A stretch of 64,000 nucleotides of DNA from Paenibacillus xylanivorans (GCF_001280595.1 NZ_LITU01000050.1:209982-273981), one strand, 5' to 3'. Shown: positions 28,834 to 37,620, counted from the first letter of the stretch. Program-made: numbers and translations. The notes: generated by a model not told the origin, from the sequence alone.

Positions 28834-28863
28834 GAAAGAGCTCCCGTCGCTACGGGGGCTCCT
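28834..28863 (-). terminator. Probable terminator of the CuA-motif lipoprotein gene
   Basis: On the minus strand GAGCCCCCG pairs with CGGGAGCTC and is followed by TTTCTTC. It lies between converging genes and may also serve the ZapA fusion. Confidence 0.5.
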
Positions 28864-28874
28864 TGTCTTGAACA

Positions 28875-29258
28875 CTATTCTTCAACAATAATTTTGGAGA
28901 TCATACTGCCGTGACCGCTCCCGCAATAGACAGAACAGGACATTTCAAATTCCCCTGCTTTGTCAGGAGTAATCACTTTGGAACTGTTCTTGGTGTCCAG
29001 CCGAAGGTTCAGCTCGGGCACGAGAACGCCATGGTTACCATTTGTATTTTCATAAACAATCTTAACCGGGACACCTTTTTTCAAGTGGTACTCAGGTTGG
29101 TCAAATTCATAGTTGCTTGCTTTGATTACCAGTTCTTCGCTTGCAGTTACATCCGAATCGGACTCGCTGTTTGATCCTGCGGATTGTCCAGTTCCACCAC
29201 ATGCAGCAAGAACCAGGATCAGCATACAGGCTGTAAGCCATGCCATGCCTTTTTTCAT
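28875..29258 (-). CDS. Cupredoxin-type lipoprotein with a CuA motif
   Basis: A 127-residue secreted lipoprotein. The signal peptide ends in the lipobox LAAC (C20), followed by a Ser/Gly/Asp linker. The cupredoxin domain (about 40-127) carries H76 (GNHGV) and C108-x3-C112-x3-H116-x2-M119 (CSVYCGSGHGSM). That is the binuclear CuA ligand set of cytochrome c oxidase subunit II and N2O reductase. The subunit II membrane helices are missing. The position normally Glu in subunit II (CSE) is Val here. It could be an electron carrier, copper chaperone or copper sensor at the membrane surface. The start at 29258 follows AAGGAGG. Confidence 0.85.
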   Translation of the reverse strand: MKKGMAWLTACMLILVLAACGGTGQSAGSNSESDSDVTASEELVIKASNYEFDQPEYHLKKGVPVKIVYENTNGNHGVLVPELNLRLDTKNSSKVITPDKAGEFEMSCSVYCGSGHGSMISKIIVEE

Positions 29259-29384
29259 GATGTGCCTCCTTAAAAAGCGTGATATGGATAAAATTTGAAT
29301 GATTTCTTCAGTCATCATACCGCAAATTGACGATGCCTGTACATGCTGCCTATGTCGTTTTTTTGAACATCAGCTTGCACATAA

Positions 29385-29427
29385 CAAAAAAATAAACCTC
29401 ATCAGGCGTTTAAGCCATCAGAGGTTT
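29385..29427 (-). terminator. Terminator of the YvlD-like gene (minus strand)
   Basis: AAACCTC (29394-29400) pairs with GAGGTTT (29421-29427). On the minus strand the stem is followed by ATTTTTTT. Confidence 0.7.
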
Positions 29428-29461
29428 AGGGGAAGCCTGTGGGGAGTAGGTTCGTTGGAGC

Positions 29462-29827
29462 TTATGCGTGATCTTTGGATCTTCTTCCGGCATCAAAAGG
29501 GGTGGAAACCGGGATGAACAGATCAATGATCCCGATGACCAATGCAGCCAGAACGGCACCAAGCAGACTGACATGCACATGATCTACGACATATTGACCA
29601 ATCCAGATCACCAGTGCGCTGACGATGAAGCCGACAATACCGCGTCCAAAAGGGTTAACCCTTTTACCGAAGATGCCTTCAACAACCCAGCCGAGTAGAG
29701 CGATAACCAAAGCAAGCATCAGTGCGCTCCAGAAACCACCCACGGCGAATCCGGGTACGATCCAGCTGACGACCATCAAAACAATTGCGGCGATGATAAA
29801 TCGCACGACATGTCCCAGAAAATTCAT
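29462..29827 (-). CDS. YvlD-like / phage holin family IV membrane protein
   Basis: A 121-residue protein with four hydrophobic helices (about 5-25, 30-55, 62-84, 88-108) and a short charged tail. It matches the small membrane family named after mycobacteriophage holin IV and typified by B. subtilis YvlD. In chromosomes these proteins stand alone without an endolysin and are usually envelope-stress related rather than phage lysis genes. No prophage genes are nearby. The ATG follows AAAGGAGG on the minus strand. Confidence 0.78.
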   Translation of the reverse strand: MNFLGHVVRFIIAAIVLMVVSWIVPGFAVGGFWSALMLALVIALLGWVVEGIFGKRVNPFGRGIVGFIVSALVIWIGQYVVDHVHVSLLGAVLAALVIGIIDLFIPVSTPFDAGRRSKDHA

Positions 29828-30014
29828 GGTGTTATACCTCCTTTATTCAGATCGGATTGAGCATTGTACATCCTGTTCAATAACGAGGTTGCACAATCCT
29901 GACACCTGTAGTTTGCGGCGCTATGTCCCAAGTTATGTGTGGAAGGATTCGTTAAATAGCGCTGGAAAGTTTCTTTCGTTATAATACAGTTATAGTTTGG
30001 AAGGAGTTGTACAT

Positions 30015-32384
30015 TTGGACACGAAAATTTTACACACTTTGGAATATCGCAAAATTTTAAATACATTGCAAAGCTTTGCCCAGACTACAATGGGAAAAAA
30101 GAAAGCGGATCAATTGGAGCCGATCAGTGAACTGGAAGAAGTGAAGAGACTGCTCCAGCAAACAGATGAAGCTTTTACGTTTGACCGTCTGAAAGGCTCT
30201 CCATCTTTTGGAGGAATTGTGGACATTACCGCTTCCATCAAACGAGCCGAAATCGGGGGGACGTTAAACCCGCATGAGTTACTGGGAATTTCCAACACCA
30301 CCTTGGCAGCACGTCGATTGAAACGTCAGATCGCTGCATTGCACGAGGATGAAAAGGTGGAATCGATTTTCTATATCAGTGATCAGTTATCTGAGCAAAA
30401 AACACTTGAAGATGAGATTCGTATCTGTATTGACGACAATGCCGAAGTCTCGGATAGCGCAAGTGTAACACTGGCGCAGATTCGTCGTGAGTTGCGCGGT
30501 GGTGAAGCTCGCATCCGCGAGAAGCTGGATTCGATGATTCGTTCTTCGACGGTATCCAAAATGCTGCAGGACCAGCTGATTACAATTCGGGGAGATCGTT
30601 TCGTAATTCCCGTGAAATCGGAGTATCGCTCGTACTTTGGCGGGATTGTACATGATCAATCCGGTTCGGGAGCAACTCTTTTTATTGAGCCGGAATCCAT
30701 TGTTGCGATGAATAACAAACTACGTGAGACCCGAATTCGGGAAGAACGCGAAATTGAAGTGATTTTGCAGAAATTGACAGCACTTGTCAGTGAACAGGCA
30801 GAGTGGTTATTGTATGATGTTGACCTGCTGGGATCTTTGGATTTTATTTTTGCCAAAGCACGTCTAGCCCGTGAATTAAAGGCCACATTGCCACGAATGA
30901 ATGATCGTGGATTCATCAAGCTCAAGAAGGGGCGTCATCCGCTGATTTCGATTGAAAATGTGGTGCCCACCGATATTGAACTCGGCAACGATTATACGTC
31001 CATAATTGTAACGGGTCCAAATACGGGTGGTAAGACGGTAACGCTGAAGACCATTGGATTACTGAGTCTCATGGCGATGTCTGGTTTGTTCGTTCCGGCC
31101 GAAGACGGCAGCCAGCTATGTGTATTTGATGCAATTTACGCGGACATTGGTGACGAACAAAGCATTGAACAGAATCTGAGTACGTTCTCCAGCCATATGA
31201 CGAACATCATTCGGATATTGAAAAACATGACCACCAAAAGCCTGGTGCTGCTGGATGAACTTGGGGCAGGTACTGACCCAGCAGAAGGGTCTGCGCTGGC
31301 GATCTCCCTTCTGGAGCATATGCATCAGACCGGATGCCGCATGGTAGCAACAACGCATTACAGTGAGCTGAAGGCTTATGCTTATGAGCGCAAAGGTGTT
31401 ATTAATGCCAGCATGGAATTCGACGTCAATACACTGAGTCCGACCTATCGATTACTCGTAGGTGTTCCGGGACGGAGTAACGCGTTCGCAATTGCGGAGC
31501 GACTGGGTCTGCCAGGATACATACTGGATTATGCTCGTGGCGAAGTGAAAGAGGAAGACCAGCGCGTAGAGCATATGATCGCTTCTCTGGAAGAGAACCG
31601 GCTTACTGCTGAGCAAGAACGTGAAAGTGCGGAGCGTCTGCGCCAGGATATGGAGAAATTGCGCAGTCGTCACCAAGTCGAACTGGAGAAGCTGGAACAG
31701 CAGCGTGACCGCCGTATTGAAAAAGCGGAAGAAGACGCCCGGAACATTGTGGACAAGGCCAGAGCGGAAGCTGAGAAGATTATAGCCGATCTTCGCCTGC
31801 TCGCTATGGAAGAGGGCGCATCCGTGAAAGAGCACAAACTGATTGCTGCTCGCAAACAACTGGATGAAGCGGAACCGGAGAAACGCAGGAAGACAATTAA
31901 GCGTACTGCAACGGCCACGAAGTCTCGGGCCATCGGCCCTGGCGACGAAGTTCTTGTCTACAGTTTGAATCAAAAAGGTCATGTGGTGGAGATGTCCGGC
32001 AGCAAGGAAGCCATGGTTCAGTTAGGGATTATGAAAATGAAAGTATCCCTGAATGATCTTGAATTACAGCAGTCTGCACCAGCAGAATCCAAACCGAAGC
32101 AGAAACCGGTAACGGGTATGAAGCGAACTCGCGATGACAATGTGAAAAGTGAACTGGATTTGCGGGGCACGAATTTGGAAGAGGCCTTGATGGAGACAGA
32201 CCGTTTTATCGATGAAGCCTTCCTTGCTAATCTGGGTCAGGTTTATATCATTCATGGTAAAGGAACAGGAATTTTGCGTTCCGGTATTCAGGATTACCTG
32301 CGTAAGCATAGACATATAAAAAGTTACCGGCTGGGCAATTACGGAGAAGGCGGAAACGGTGTGACCGTCGCTGAATTGGAATAG
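30015..32384 (+). CDS. mutS2: Endonuclease MutS2 (ribosome-collision / anti-recombination protein)
   Basis: A 789-residue MutS2. There is no mismatch-binding MutS domain I. The clamp and lever regions lead to the ATPase with Walker A TGPNTGGKT (333-341), Walker B LVLLDELGAGTDP and the STFSSHM signature. A long coiled coil (about 515-620) and a KOW-like segment follow. The C-terminal Smr domain (about 710-789) carries LDLRG and HGKGTG. B. subtilis MutS2 works in recombination control and in rescue of collided ribosomes. The TTG at 30015 is chosen because AAGGAG ends eight bases upstream. Confidence 0.95.
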   Translation: MDTKILHTLEYRKILNTLQSFAQTTMGKKKADQLEPISELEEVKRLLQQTDEAFTFDRLKGSPSFGGIVDITASIKRAEIGGTLNPHELLGISNTTLAARRLKRQIAALHEDEKVESIFYISDQLSEQKTLEDEIRICIDDNAEVSDSASVTLAQIRRELRGGEARIREKLDSMIRSSTVSKMLQDQLITIRGDRFVIPVKSEYRSYFGGIVHDQSGSGATLFIEPESIVAMNNKLRETRIREEREIEVILQKLTALVSEQAEWLLYDVDLLGSLDFIFAKARLARELKATLPRMNDRGFIKLKKGRHPLISIENVVPTDIELGNDYTSIIVTGPNTGGKTVTLKTIGLLSLMAMSGLFVPAEDGSQLCVFDAIYADIGDEQSIEQNLSTFSSHMTNIIRILKNMTTKSLVLLDELGAGTDPAEGSALAISLLEHMHQTGCRMVATTHYSELKAYAYERKGVINASMEFDVNTLSPTYRLLVGVPGRSNAFAIAERLGLPGYILDYARGEVKEEDQRVEHMIASLEENRLTAEQERESAERLRQDMEKLRSRHQVELEKLEQQRDRRIEKAEEDARNIVDKARAEAEKIIADLRLLAMEEGASVKEHKLIAARKQLDEAEPEKRRKTIKRTATATKSRAIGPGDEVLVYSLNQKGHVVEMSGSKEAMVQLGIMKMKVSLNDLELQQSAPAESKPKQKPVTGMKRTRDDNVKSELDLRGTNLEEALMETDRFIDEAFLANLGQVYIIHGKGTGILRSGIQDYLRKHRHIKSYRLGNYGEGGNGVTVAELE

Positions 32385-32405
32385 CCCTACCAAGAATCAA
32401 AGATG

Positions 32406-32438
32406 TTCTGCCGCCTGAGTGGGTTTCAGGCAGCAGAA
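32406..32438 (+). other. Strong hairpin between mutS2 and the DUF350 gene
   Basis: TTCTGCCGCCTGA pairs with TTCAGGCAGCAGAA with one offset base around a GTGGG loop. There is no T-tract, so it is more likely an mRNA processing or stability element than a terminator. Confidence 0.55.
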
Positions 32439-32457
32439 TGGGGAAGGGGAACGATGA

Positions 32458-32877
32458 GTGAAAGGGACGATTGACCAATTGCTGTCTCATCCCTTAGGGA
32501 TGGTGCTCGGATTTTTCTCCGTAGCGATTATGGAGCTGCTTGTATTTCTTGCTTGCTTTGAACTGGTGACCAAGTACAAATGCTGGCATGAAATCAAGAA
32601 GGGCAATGTGGCGGTTGCAATGGCTACAGGAGGCAAGATCTTTGGAATCTGTAACGTGCTTCATTTCTGCATTCAGGCCAAATCATCGGTGTATGAAGCT
32701 ATGACGTGGTCATTTGTGGGGTTTGTCCTTCTGCTCATTGCTTATTTTCTATTCGAGTTTCTGACACCGGTGTTCTCTATTGACAAAGAGATTGAAGCGG
32801 ATAACCGGGCCGTTGGATTGATTTCAATGATTATTTCCGTCTCGTTGTCATTTGTTATTGGCGCGAGCATCATGTAG
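32458..32877 (+). CDS. DUF350 (YjfL-type) inner-membrane protein
   Basis: A 139-residue protein with four hydrophobic helices (about 14-36, 52-70, 82-102, 115-137). The spacing and the EADNRAVGLISM segment are typical of DUF350. The function is not established; the family is often found near membrane-stress genes. The GTG at 32458 has an imperfect GAAGGGGAA site upstream. The next two small genes follow closely on the same strand. Confidence 0.75.
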   Translation: MKGTIDQLLSHPLGMVLGFFSVAIMELLVFLACFELVTKYKCWHEIKKGNVAVAMATGGKIFGICNVLHFCIQAKSSVYEAMTWSFVGFVLLLIAYFLFEFLTPVFSIDKEIEADNRAVGLISMIISVSLSFVIGASIM

Positions 32878-32888
32878 GGGGACCGTTC

Positions 32889-32969
32889 ATGAAAATATTG
32901 ATACGGATTCTGTTTGCTGCATCGATTGTATTTTTTGCCATAGGCGTCATTTATGTGTTGAACACATGA
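32889..32969 (+). CDS. 26-residue single-pass membrane microprotein
   Basis: ATG at 32889 lies shortly after GTAGGGGGA and opens MKILIRILFAASIVFFAIG plus VIYVLNT, a short basic N-terminus followed by one hydrophobic helix. It begins 11 bases after the DUF350 stop and ends 28 bases before the next gene. Because the DUF350 protein is also membranous, a small accessory subunit is possible. No family is recognised. Confidence 0.5.
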   Translation: MKILIRILFAASIVFFAIGVIYVLNT

Positions 32970-32997
32970 TTATCTGAAAGAGAAAGGTTGATTCAAT

Positions 32998-33564
32998 ATG
33001 GAACCAACAGTATGTCCATGGTGTCACACAGAGATTGTATGGGATGAGGAACTAGGTCCTGAAGAAGAGTGCCCATACTGTCACAATGAATTAAAGGGAT
33101 ATCGTACACTAAACATCAATATCGGTGATGAAGAGAACGATGAAGCCGAGGAAGACATCTATGATATGGATGATGTCGTGGACGATGAACAAACTACGGA
33201 TCTCGCCAACCTGTGGGGAGATGAAGTAGAGCTGAAATTGCCGGAGCTTCGTACATTGACGAAGTATGCGGATGAGGGAAATGACTTGATTCAATACGAA
33301 GAAGGCGTGGAGAAGCAACTTGACTTGCAAGAAGAGGTACCGGAATGCCCACACTGTCGTGAATTCATGATTCTCACGGGTACACAGAAGGCAACCAAGG
33401 ATACTTTTAACCCTGTTGCCAATGCCGTTTCCGGTGCGGACTCGTTGCTGGATGCGCCGTTCTATGTACAAATGTATGTATGCTCGGGCTGCTTCCAGGT
33501 TCAATATAACTTGTCCGAAGATGACCGTCTGCGTCTGATCCAGAATTTGAGTGCGCGGAAATAA
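32998..33564 (+). CDS. Double zinc-ribbon protein of unknown function
   Basis: A 188-residue protein with two Cys4 zinc sites. The first is N-terminal (CPWC at 6-9, CPYC at 26-29). The second is split (CPHC near 118 and CSGC near 163). The middle (about 38-105) is very acidic (DEENDEAEEDIYDMDDVVDDE) and probably disordered. No catalytic motif is visible. It starts 28 bases after the microprotein with AGAAAGGTTG upstream and may share its transcript. Confidence 0.72.
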   Translation: MEPTVCPWCHTEIVWDEELGPEEECPYCHNELKGYRTLNINIGDEENDEAEEDIYDMDDVVDDEQTTDLANLWGDEVELKLPELRTLTKYADEGNDLIQYEEGVEKQLDLQEEVPECPHCREFMILTGTQKATKDTFNPVANAVSGADSLLDAPFYVQMYVCSGCFQVQYNLSEDDRLRLIQNLSARK

Positions 33565-33689
33565 AGAAGGTCTAACGTTCTAAATATAATATTCCGGGAA
33601 ATTCATCATGTTTTCCTTCTGCTTGGGGTACGTTAACCCTGAGACCTGCCTATGAAGTGCTGACTTCAGGTGGAATAAGGAGGGAGCAG

Positions 33690-34904
33690 ATGAAGATTTC
33701 TCTGGGCCGACAATCCATTCTGCTACTAGGCGTGAATGGATTGTTTGTGTTAGCTGGAGCTTTGTCGGGGACGTTTCTGAATGTATATCTGTGGAAAAGT
33801 CGTCCGGATTACGCCATGCTGGGATGGTTCACGATAAGCCAGCAAATTGCACTCGGACTCACGTTCTGGCTCGCGGGGAAGTGGGTCAAGGAACATAATA
33901 AAATGAGTGCGTTGCGATTGGGAACGGGATTGTCAGGTGTTTTTTACATGCTTGTGTTATGGGCGGGACCAAGGGCGGTTGACTGGATATGGCCTCTGGG
34001 GATTTTGTTTGGATGTGCACTCGGATTGTTCTGGATTGCGTTCAACGTTGTTTATTTTGAGGTGACTGACCGGGAAAATAGGGACCTGTTCAACGGTTGG
34101 GTGGGTTTATTGGGTTCCATGACAGGCATTATCGGCCCATGGTTCTCAGGTCTTATTATTTCACGAATGGCTGATAATACGGGCTATCGCCTTATCTTTA
34201 CGGTTTCGTTGGTGATTTATGTGATTGCCGTCGTGTTCAGTTTTTTTCTGAAAAAAAGGGAGGTCAGCGGCACATACCGCTGGTCTGAACCGTGGCGACA
34301 GTTATCTGTCAAGGATAGTCCATGGAGACCGCTTGGCATGGGACTGTTCGCGCAAGGCGTGCGAGAAGGTGTATTTGCCTTTCTGATTGCATTGCTCGTC
34401 TATATAGCTACGAAGCAGGAATATAAGCTTGGGCAGTTCTCGTTAATCACTTCTGCCGTAGCTCTGGTGAGTTACTGGGCCGCAGGGAAATGGTTTAAGC
34501 CGCAATACAGGTCCAGGGGAATGTTAGCTGGAGCGATATTGTTATTTATCGTATTGATTCCTTTGTTATGGAAGGTCAGCTATGGGACGCTTTTGATTAT
34601 GGGAATCGGGTCAGCCTTGTCGATGCCACTGTATATTTTGCCGATGATTTCGGCAGGATTCGACCTGATGGGAACGAGCGGCGAAAATGTAGAGAAAAGG
34701 GTTGAACTTGTCGTATTAAGGGAGCTGTGTTTGATGGTCGGTCGTTTATTTGGCCTTGCTGTATTTATCTTGACTGTCATGAATGGCCCTTCATTACAAA
34801 CGTTAACCTGGCTTATTGTGGCGCTTGGGGCTTTCCCGCTTATTGGCTGGATATTTATGCGCAAAATGTTAGTACATCCGGATCAGCAAAAACCTTCTGC
34901 ATAG
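33690..34904 (+). CDS. MFS transporter
   Basis: A 404-residue major-facilitator protein with about 12 hydrophobic helices. The inter-helix 2-3 region (AGKWVKEHNKMSALRLG) is a relaxed form of the MFS motif A. A central cytoplasmic loop (KKREVSGTYRWSEPWRQL) divides the two halves. The substrate is not evident. The ATG at 33690 follows AAGGAGGG; an upstream in-frame ATG at 33657 lacks a site. A bidirectional terminator separates it from the converging FAD oxidoreductase gene. Confidence 0.85.
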   Translation: MKISLGRQSILLLGVNGLFVLAGALSGTFLNVYLWKSRPDYAMLGWFTISQQIALGLTFWLAGKWVKEHNKMSALRLGTGLSGVFYMLVLWAGPRAVDWIWPLGILFGCALGLFWIAFNVVYFEVTDRENRDLFNGWVGLLGSMTGIIGPWFSGLIISRMADNTGYRLIFTVSLVIYVIAVVFSFFLKKREVSGTYRWSEPWRQLSVKDSPWRPLGMGLFAQGVREGVFAFLIALLVYIATKQEYKLGQFSLITSAVALVSYWAAGKWFKPQYRSRGMLAGAILLFIVLIPLLWKVSYGTLLIMGIGSALSMPLYILPMISAGFDLMGTSGENVEKRVELVVLRELCLMVGRLFGLAVFILTVMNGPSLQTLTWLIVALGAFPLIGWIFMRKMLVHPDQQKPSA

Positions 34905-34955
34905 AAAAAAGGGTACAGTCCAGGGATTTGATCCTGAGCTGTACCCTTATTTATT
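34905..34955 (+). terminator. Bidirectional terminator
   Basis: AAGGGTACAG-TCC-AGG pairs with CCT-GAG-CTGTACCCTT. A and T runs flank both sides, serving the MFS gene and the converging oxidoreductase gene. Confidence 0.85.
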
Positions 34956-34965
34956 GAGATATTGC

Positions 34966-36186
34966 TTATACAGGAGTAGGCTTACTCGTTCTCGTTAATG
35001 AGAAAAGTTCCATATCACCATTCTTAACGCCTGTAACAGCATCAGCCAAAATAGAAGCAGCGAACATGCTGTACACCGTCCCATTACCGCCATAACCCTC
35101 GAGAAAATAAGAATGTGGGTATTCGGGATGTGGCCCGATAAACGGAAGACCGTCATGTGTATTTCCGAACACGGCACCCCAGGCATAATCAACTTCAAGA
35201 TCATCCAACGGGAAATAAGAGCGAACTTCTTCCAGGAGTGTATCTCCCCGGTGTTTTGCCCGAATCTCGCGCTGATCTTCCCGCGGTGTCTCTTCATCCA
35301 GACCTCCAGCAATCATCCGTCCGTCTGGTGTTGTTCTCATATACAGGTAAGGGCGTGCTGTCTCCCAGATCAGGCTGTGCTCATGCCATTCTTTCAGGTC
35401 TGGCAACGGCTTAGTAGCAATAGCATAGGTGGTTTGCAGGTAGGCTCCTTGGTCCCTTTTGATGGCCTGTGTCTCATAACCGGCAGCAAAAATAACCTTA
35501 CTGGCACGGATTTTCCCACCTGAAGTATGACACAGCACACCATCATCATCGAATTCACAATGAATCATCTCCGTCTGTCCGTAGATTCGTGCACCTCTTT
35601 TGTTCGCCGATTCAAACAAGGCATGAACAAAGCGATACGGGTTCACTTCGGCATCCCCCAACGTATACAATGCGGCAGGCTTGCTGAACGGAAAATGGTT
35701 GCTAATTTTGTCGGAATTCCACAGTTCAGCTTCAAAGCCATACCGCTTCAACGTTTGATATTCTTCATCCAACATGGCTATATCATCTTTGCTGCTGGCA
35801 AAACAGAAACTGGTCCGCGGAATAAACCAGGGATCCGTATCTAGCTTGTCCGCAATTTGTGTAAGCTTCTGCATGGCTTCACGACATAATTCATAGAACC
35901 GCACACCTGTTTTTTCGCCAAAGGTATGAATACAGGAGGTCAGTGTTTTATCGTTCGTGTATTGTAAAAGACCTGTATTGGCAGAGCTACTGCCATGGGC
36001 AATTTTCCTTTTATCAATGACTACTGTGTTAACTCCACGCTCCGTGAGCAATTCGGAAGTCAGTGCGCCCCCCATACCACCGCCGATGATCAGGCAGTCA
36101 CAGGAGATGTCGGTTTGTAGCGGCGGATAGGTGGAATTTGTATTAAAAGTGGAAGGCCAGAAAGGTGTACCATAGACCAGATCCAT
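34966..36186 (-). CDS. FAD-dependent oxidoreductase (DAO family)
   Basis: A 406-residue flavoprotein of the D-amino-acid oxidase/glycine oxidase superfamily. The dinucleotide motif is CLIIGGGMGGALTSELL (about 29-45), followed by the second beta strand VVIDKRKIAHGSSSANTG. The C-terminal FAD motif is near YFLEGYGGNGTVYS. Members oxidise amino groups of amino acids or polyamines; the closest general shape is gamma-glutamylputrescine oxidase. The substrate is not determined. The start at 36186 follows AAAGGAGAT on the minus strand; an upstream ATG at 36243 lacks a site. Confidence 0.87.
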   Translation of the reverse strand: MDLVYGTPFWPSTFNTNSTYPPLQTDISCDCLIIGGGMGGALTSELLTERGVNTVVIDKRKIAHGSSSANTGLLQYTNDKTLTSCIHTFGEKTGVRFYELCREAMQKLTQIADKLDTDPWFIPRTSFCFASSKDDIAMLDEEYQTLKRYGFEAELWNSDKISNHFPFSKPAALYTLGDAEVNPYRFVHALFESANKRGARIYGQTEMIHCEFDDDGVLCHTSGGKIRASKVIFAAGYETQAIKRDQGAYLQTTYAIATKPLPDLKEWHEHSLIWETARPYLYMRTTPDGRMIAGGLDEETPREDQREIRAKHRGDTLLEEVRSYFPLDDLEVDYAWGAVFGNTHDGLPFIGPHPEYPHSYFLEGYGGNGTVYSMFAASILADAVTGVKNGDMELFSLTRTSKPTPV

Positions 36187-36283
36187 GAGAAACATCTCCT
36201 TTGCTATTAACGTTTGTATACTTTTGAGTGACCGGGTTAACAATAATTGCGCATAAACTTTATGCCGAGGAGGTCAACGAAAC

Positions 36284-36517
36284 ATGCAGAATCAATCCAT
36301 GCAAGCGCTGAGTCCGAAAGAATTGAATTATATTGCGGATTCAATAACCAATGAAGAACTGCTAATCAAGCAGTGTGCGGCCACAGCTTCCATCTCACAA
36401 CATCCGCAAATTCAGCAGGCACTGAATCACTATGTTCGTTCCCATGAACAGCATCTGAACACACTCGTCAATGCTCTGCAGCAACATCAATCTATTGCTC
36501 CAACACAAGCACAGTAA
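36284..36517 (+). CDS. Small CotF-like spore protein
   Basis: A 77-residue Gln-rich helical protein (LSPKELNYIADSITNEELLI, then ALNHYVRSHEQHLNTLVNAL). The segments resemble the helices of the CotF/YhcQ spore-coat group, which form short ferritin-like bundles. The ATG follows GAGGAGGT. Another small CotF-like gene follows after 35 bases, so the two probably form a sporulation operon. A CATA-like -10 at about 36252 hints at a sporulation sigma factor but is weak. Confidence 0.65.
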   Translation: MQNQSMQALSPKELNYIADSITNEELLIKQCAATASISQHPQIQQALNHYVRSHEQHLNTLVNALQQHQSIAPTQAQ

Positions 36518-36552
36518 TATAAGCTGAATCTAACCGTATAGGAGGAAACCGT

Positions 36553-36948
36553 GTGTATTCTCAATCTTCAACTTCTAATGGATCATTTATGCAGGAGCAG
36601 GATTTGTTGAAGTCGATTCTTGCGGATTTAAGACGAACCGCGCGTGAATATACGACAGCAACAACCGAAGCTTCCTGCCCGATTACACGCCGGATGTTCA
36701 CAGACTTGACCAATGACACACTCCGTCTGCAAGGTGAGCTGTTCAATGTGATGCAGCAGAACAACATGTATTCGGTAGGTTCGAAGGCATTGCGCCAGGA
36801 TGTGGACAAGCAGATTCAATCGGCCCACCAGACCCAACAGAAATGCCAACAGTTCATTCAGGAAAAGAATACGCAGGCCAGTGCTTACAGCCAGGCACCT
36901 AATGTACCCCAGCATCAACCGAATTACGGTAACCCTTATTACATGTAA
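36553..36948 (+). CDS. CotF-family spore coat protein
   Basis: A 131-residue protein with the CotF core (EQDLLKSILADLRRTAREYT, then SCPITRRMFTDLTNDTLRLQ, GELFNVMQQNNMY). It ends in a Gln/Pro/Tyr/Asn tail (NVPQHQPNYGNPYYM) typical of coat proteins. The GTG at 36553 lies seven bases after AGGAGG. It is the second gene of the pair and is followed by a terminator. Expression late in sporulation in the mother cell is expected from the family. Confidence 0.8.
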   Translation: MYSQSSTSNGSFMQEQDLLKSILADLRRTAREYTTATTEASCPITRRMFTDLTNDTLRLQGELFNVMQQNNMYSVGSKALRQDVDKQIQSAHQTQQKCQQFIQEKNTQASAYSQAPNVPQHQPNYGNPYYM

Positions 36949-36993
36949 CCTTTGTAATTATGGTTTGAAGCAGGGACTGTTGCAGACCATACC

Positions 36994-37026
36994 ACCGCTT
37001 GCCCGAATTCAGGGCGGGCGGTTTTT
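36994..37026 (+). terminator. Terminator after the CotF-like genes
   Basis: ACCGC-TT-GCCC pairs with GGGC-GG-GCGGT, then TTTTTG. Confidence 0.82.
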
Positions 37027-37030
37027 GTCT

Positions 37031-37058
37031 TTGCATGATCGTTGAATTCATGTAATAT
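37031..37058 (+). promoter_or_regulatory. Possible promoter of the Lrp-aminotransferase operon
   Basis: TTGCAT (37031-37036), 16-base spacer, TAATAT (37053-37058), right after the preceding terminator and about 50 bases before the start. Confidence 0.5.
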
Positions 37059-37106
37059 AAGTATTAATTCATTTTCAGGAACCTGAATGACGCTGGAGGG
37101 AAAGAC

Positions 37107-37607
37107 ATGAAGGATCTGAACGATCTGCAATTAAAAGTTCTGGATTTGTTGAAGGAAGACGCGAGAAGGACTCCCGCACTGCTGTCGACGCTGCTGGGGG
37201 AGTCGGAAGATAAGATCAAGAACGCCGTGGCACAGCTTGAACAGGACCACGTTATTGTGAAATACGCAACCGTTGTGAATTGGAGCAAGATCGATGATGA
37301 GAAAGTAACAGCCTTGATCGAAGTGCAGATTACGCCTGAGCGTGGGCGTGGCTTCGAAGGAATCGCTGAACGCATTTATCTGTATCCGCAAGTGAAATCG
37401 GTATATCTCATGTCAGGTGCATATGATCTGCTCGTAGAAGTAGAAGGTGGCAACCTGCGTGAAGTCGCTAATTTTGTATCGGAGAAATTGTCTCCGATTG
37501 ACTCTGTACTTTCAACCAAAACGAATTTTATTCTTAAAAAATATAAGCAGGACGGGATTATTTTTGAAGACCATCAGGAAGACAACCGTCTCATGATCTC
37601 GCCGTAA
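37107..37607 (+). CDS. Lrp/AsnC family regulator
   Basis: A 166-residue regulator. It has an N-terminal winged helix (LNDLQLKVLDLLKEDAR to LEQDHVIVKYATVVNW) and a C-terminal RAM ligand-binding domain (about 68-145, VKSVYLMSGAYDLLVEVEG). It lies 13 bases before an aminotransferase gene, the same pairing as B. subtilis AlaR (YugG) with AlaT (YugH), so control of alanine metabolism is the likely job. It probably autoregulates the operon and responds to an amino acid. The ATG follows GGAGGGAAAG. Confidence 0.9.
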   Translation: MKDLNDLQLKVLDLLKEDARRTPALLSTLLGESEDKIKNAVAQLEQDHVIVKYATVVNWSKIDDEKVTALIEVQITPERGRGFEGIAERIYLYPQVKSVYLMSGAYDLLVEVEGGNLREVANFVSEKLSPIDSVLSTKTNFILKKYKQDGIIFEDHQEDNRLMISP

Positions 37608-37620
37608 AGGAAGATGCGTC

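Noticed and set aside
29462-29827. Evidence for a prophage because of the holin family name
   Set aside because: No endolysin, portal, terminase or integrase is nearby; the protein fits the chromosomal YvlD group.
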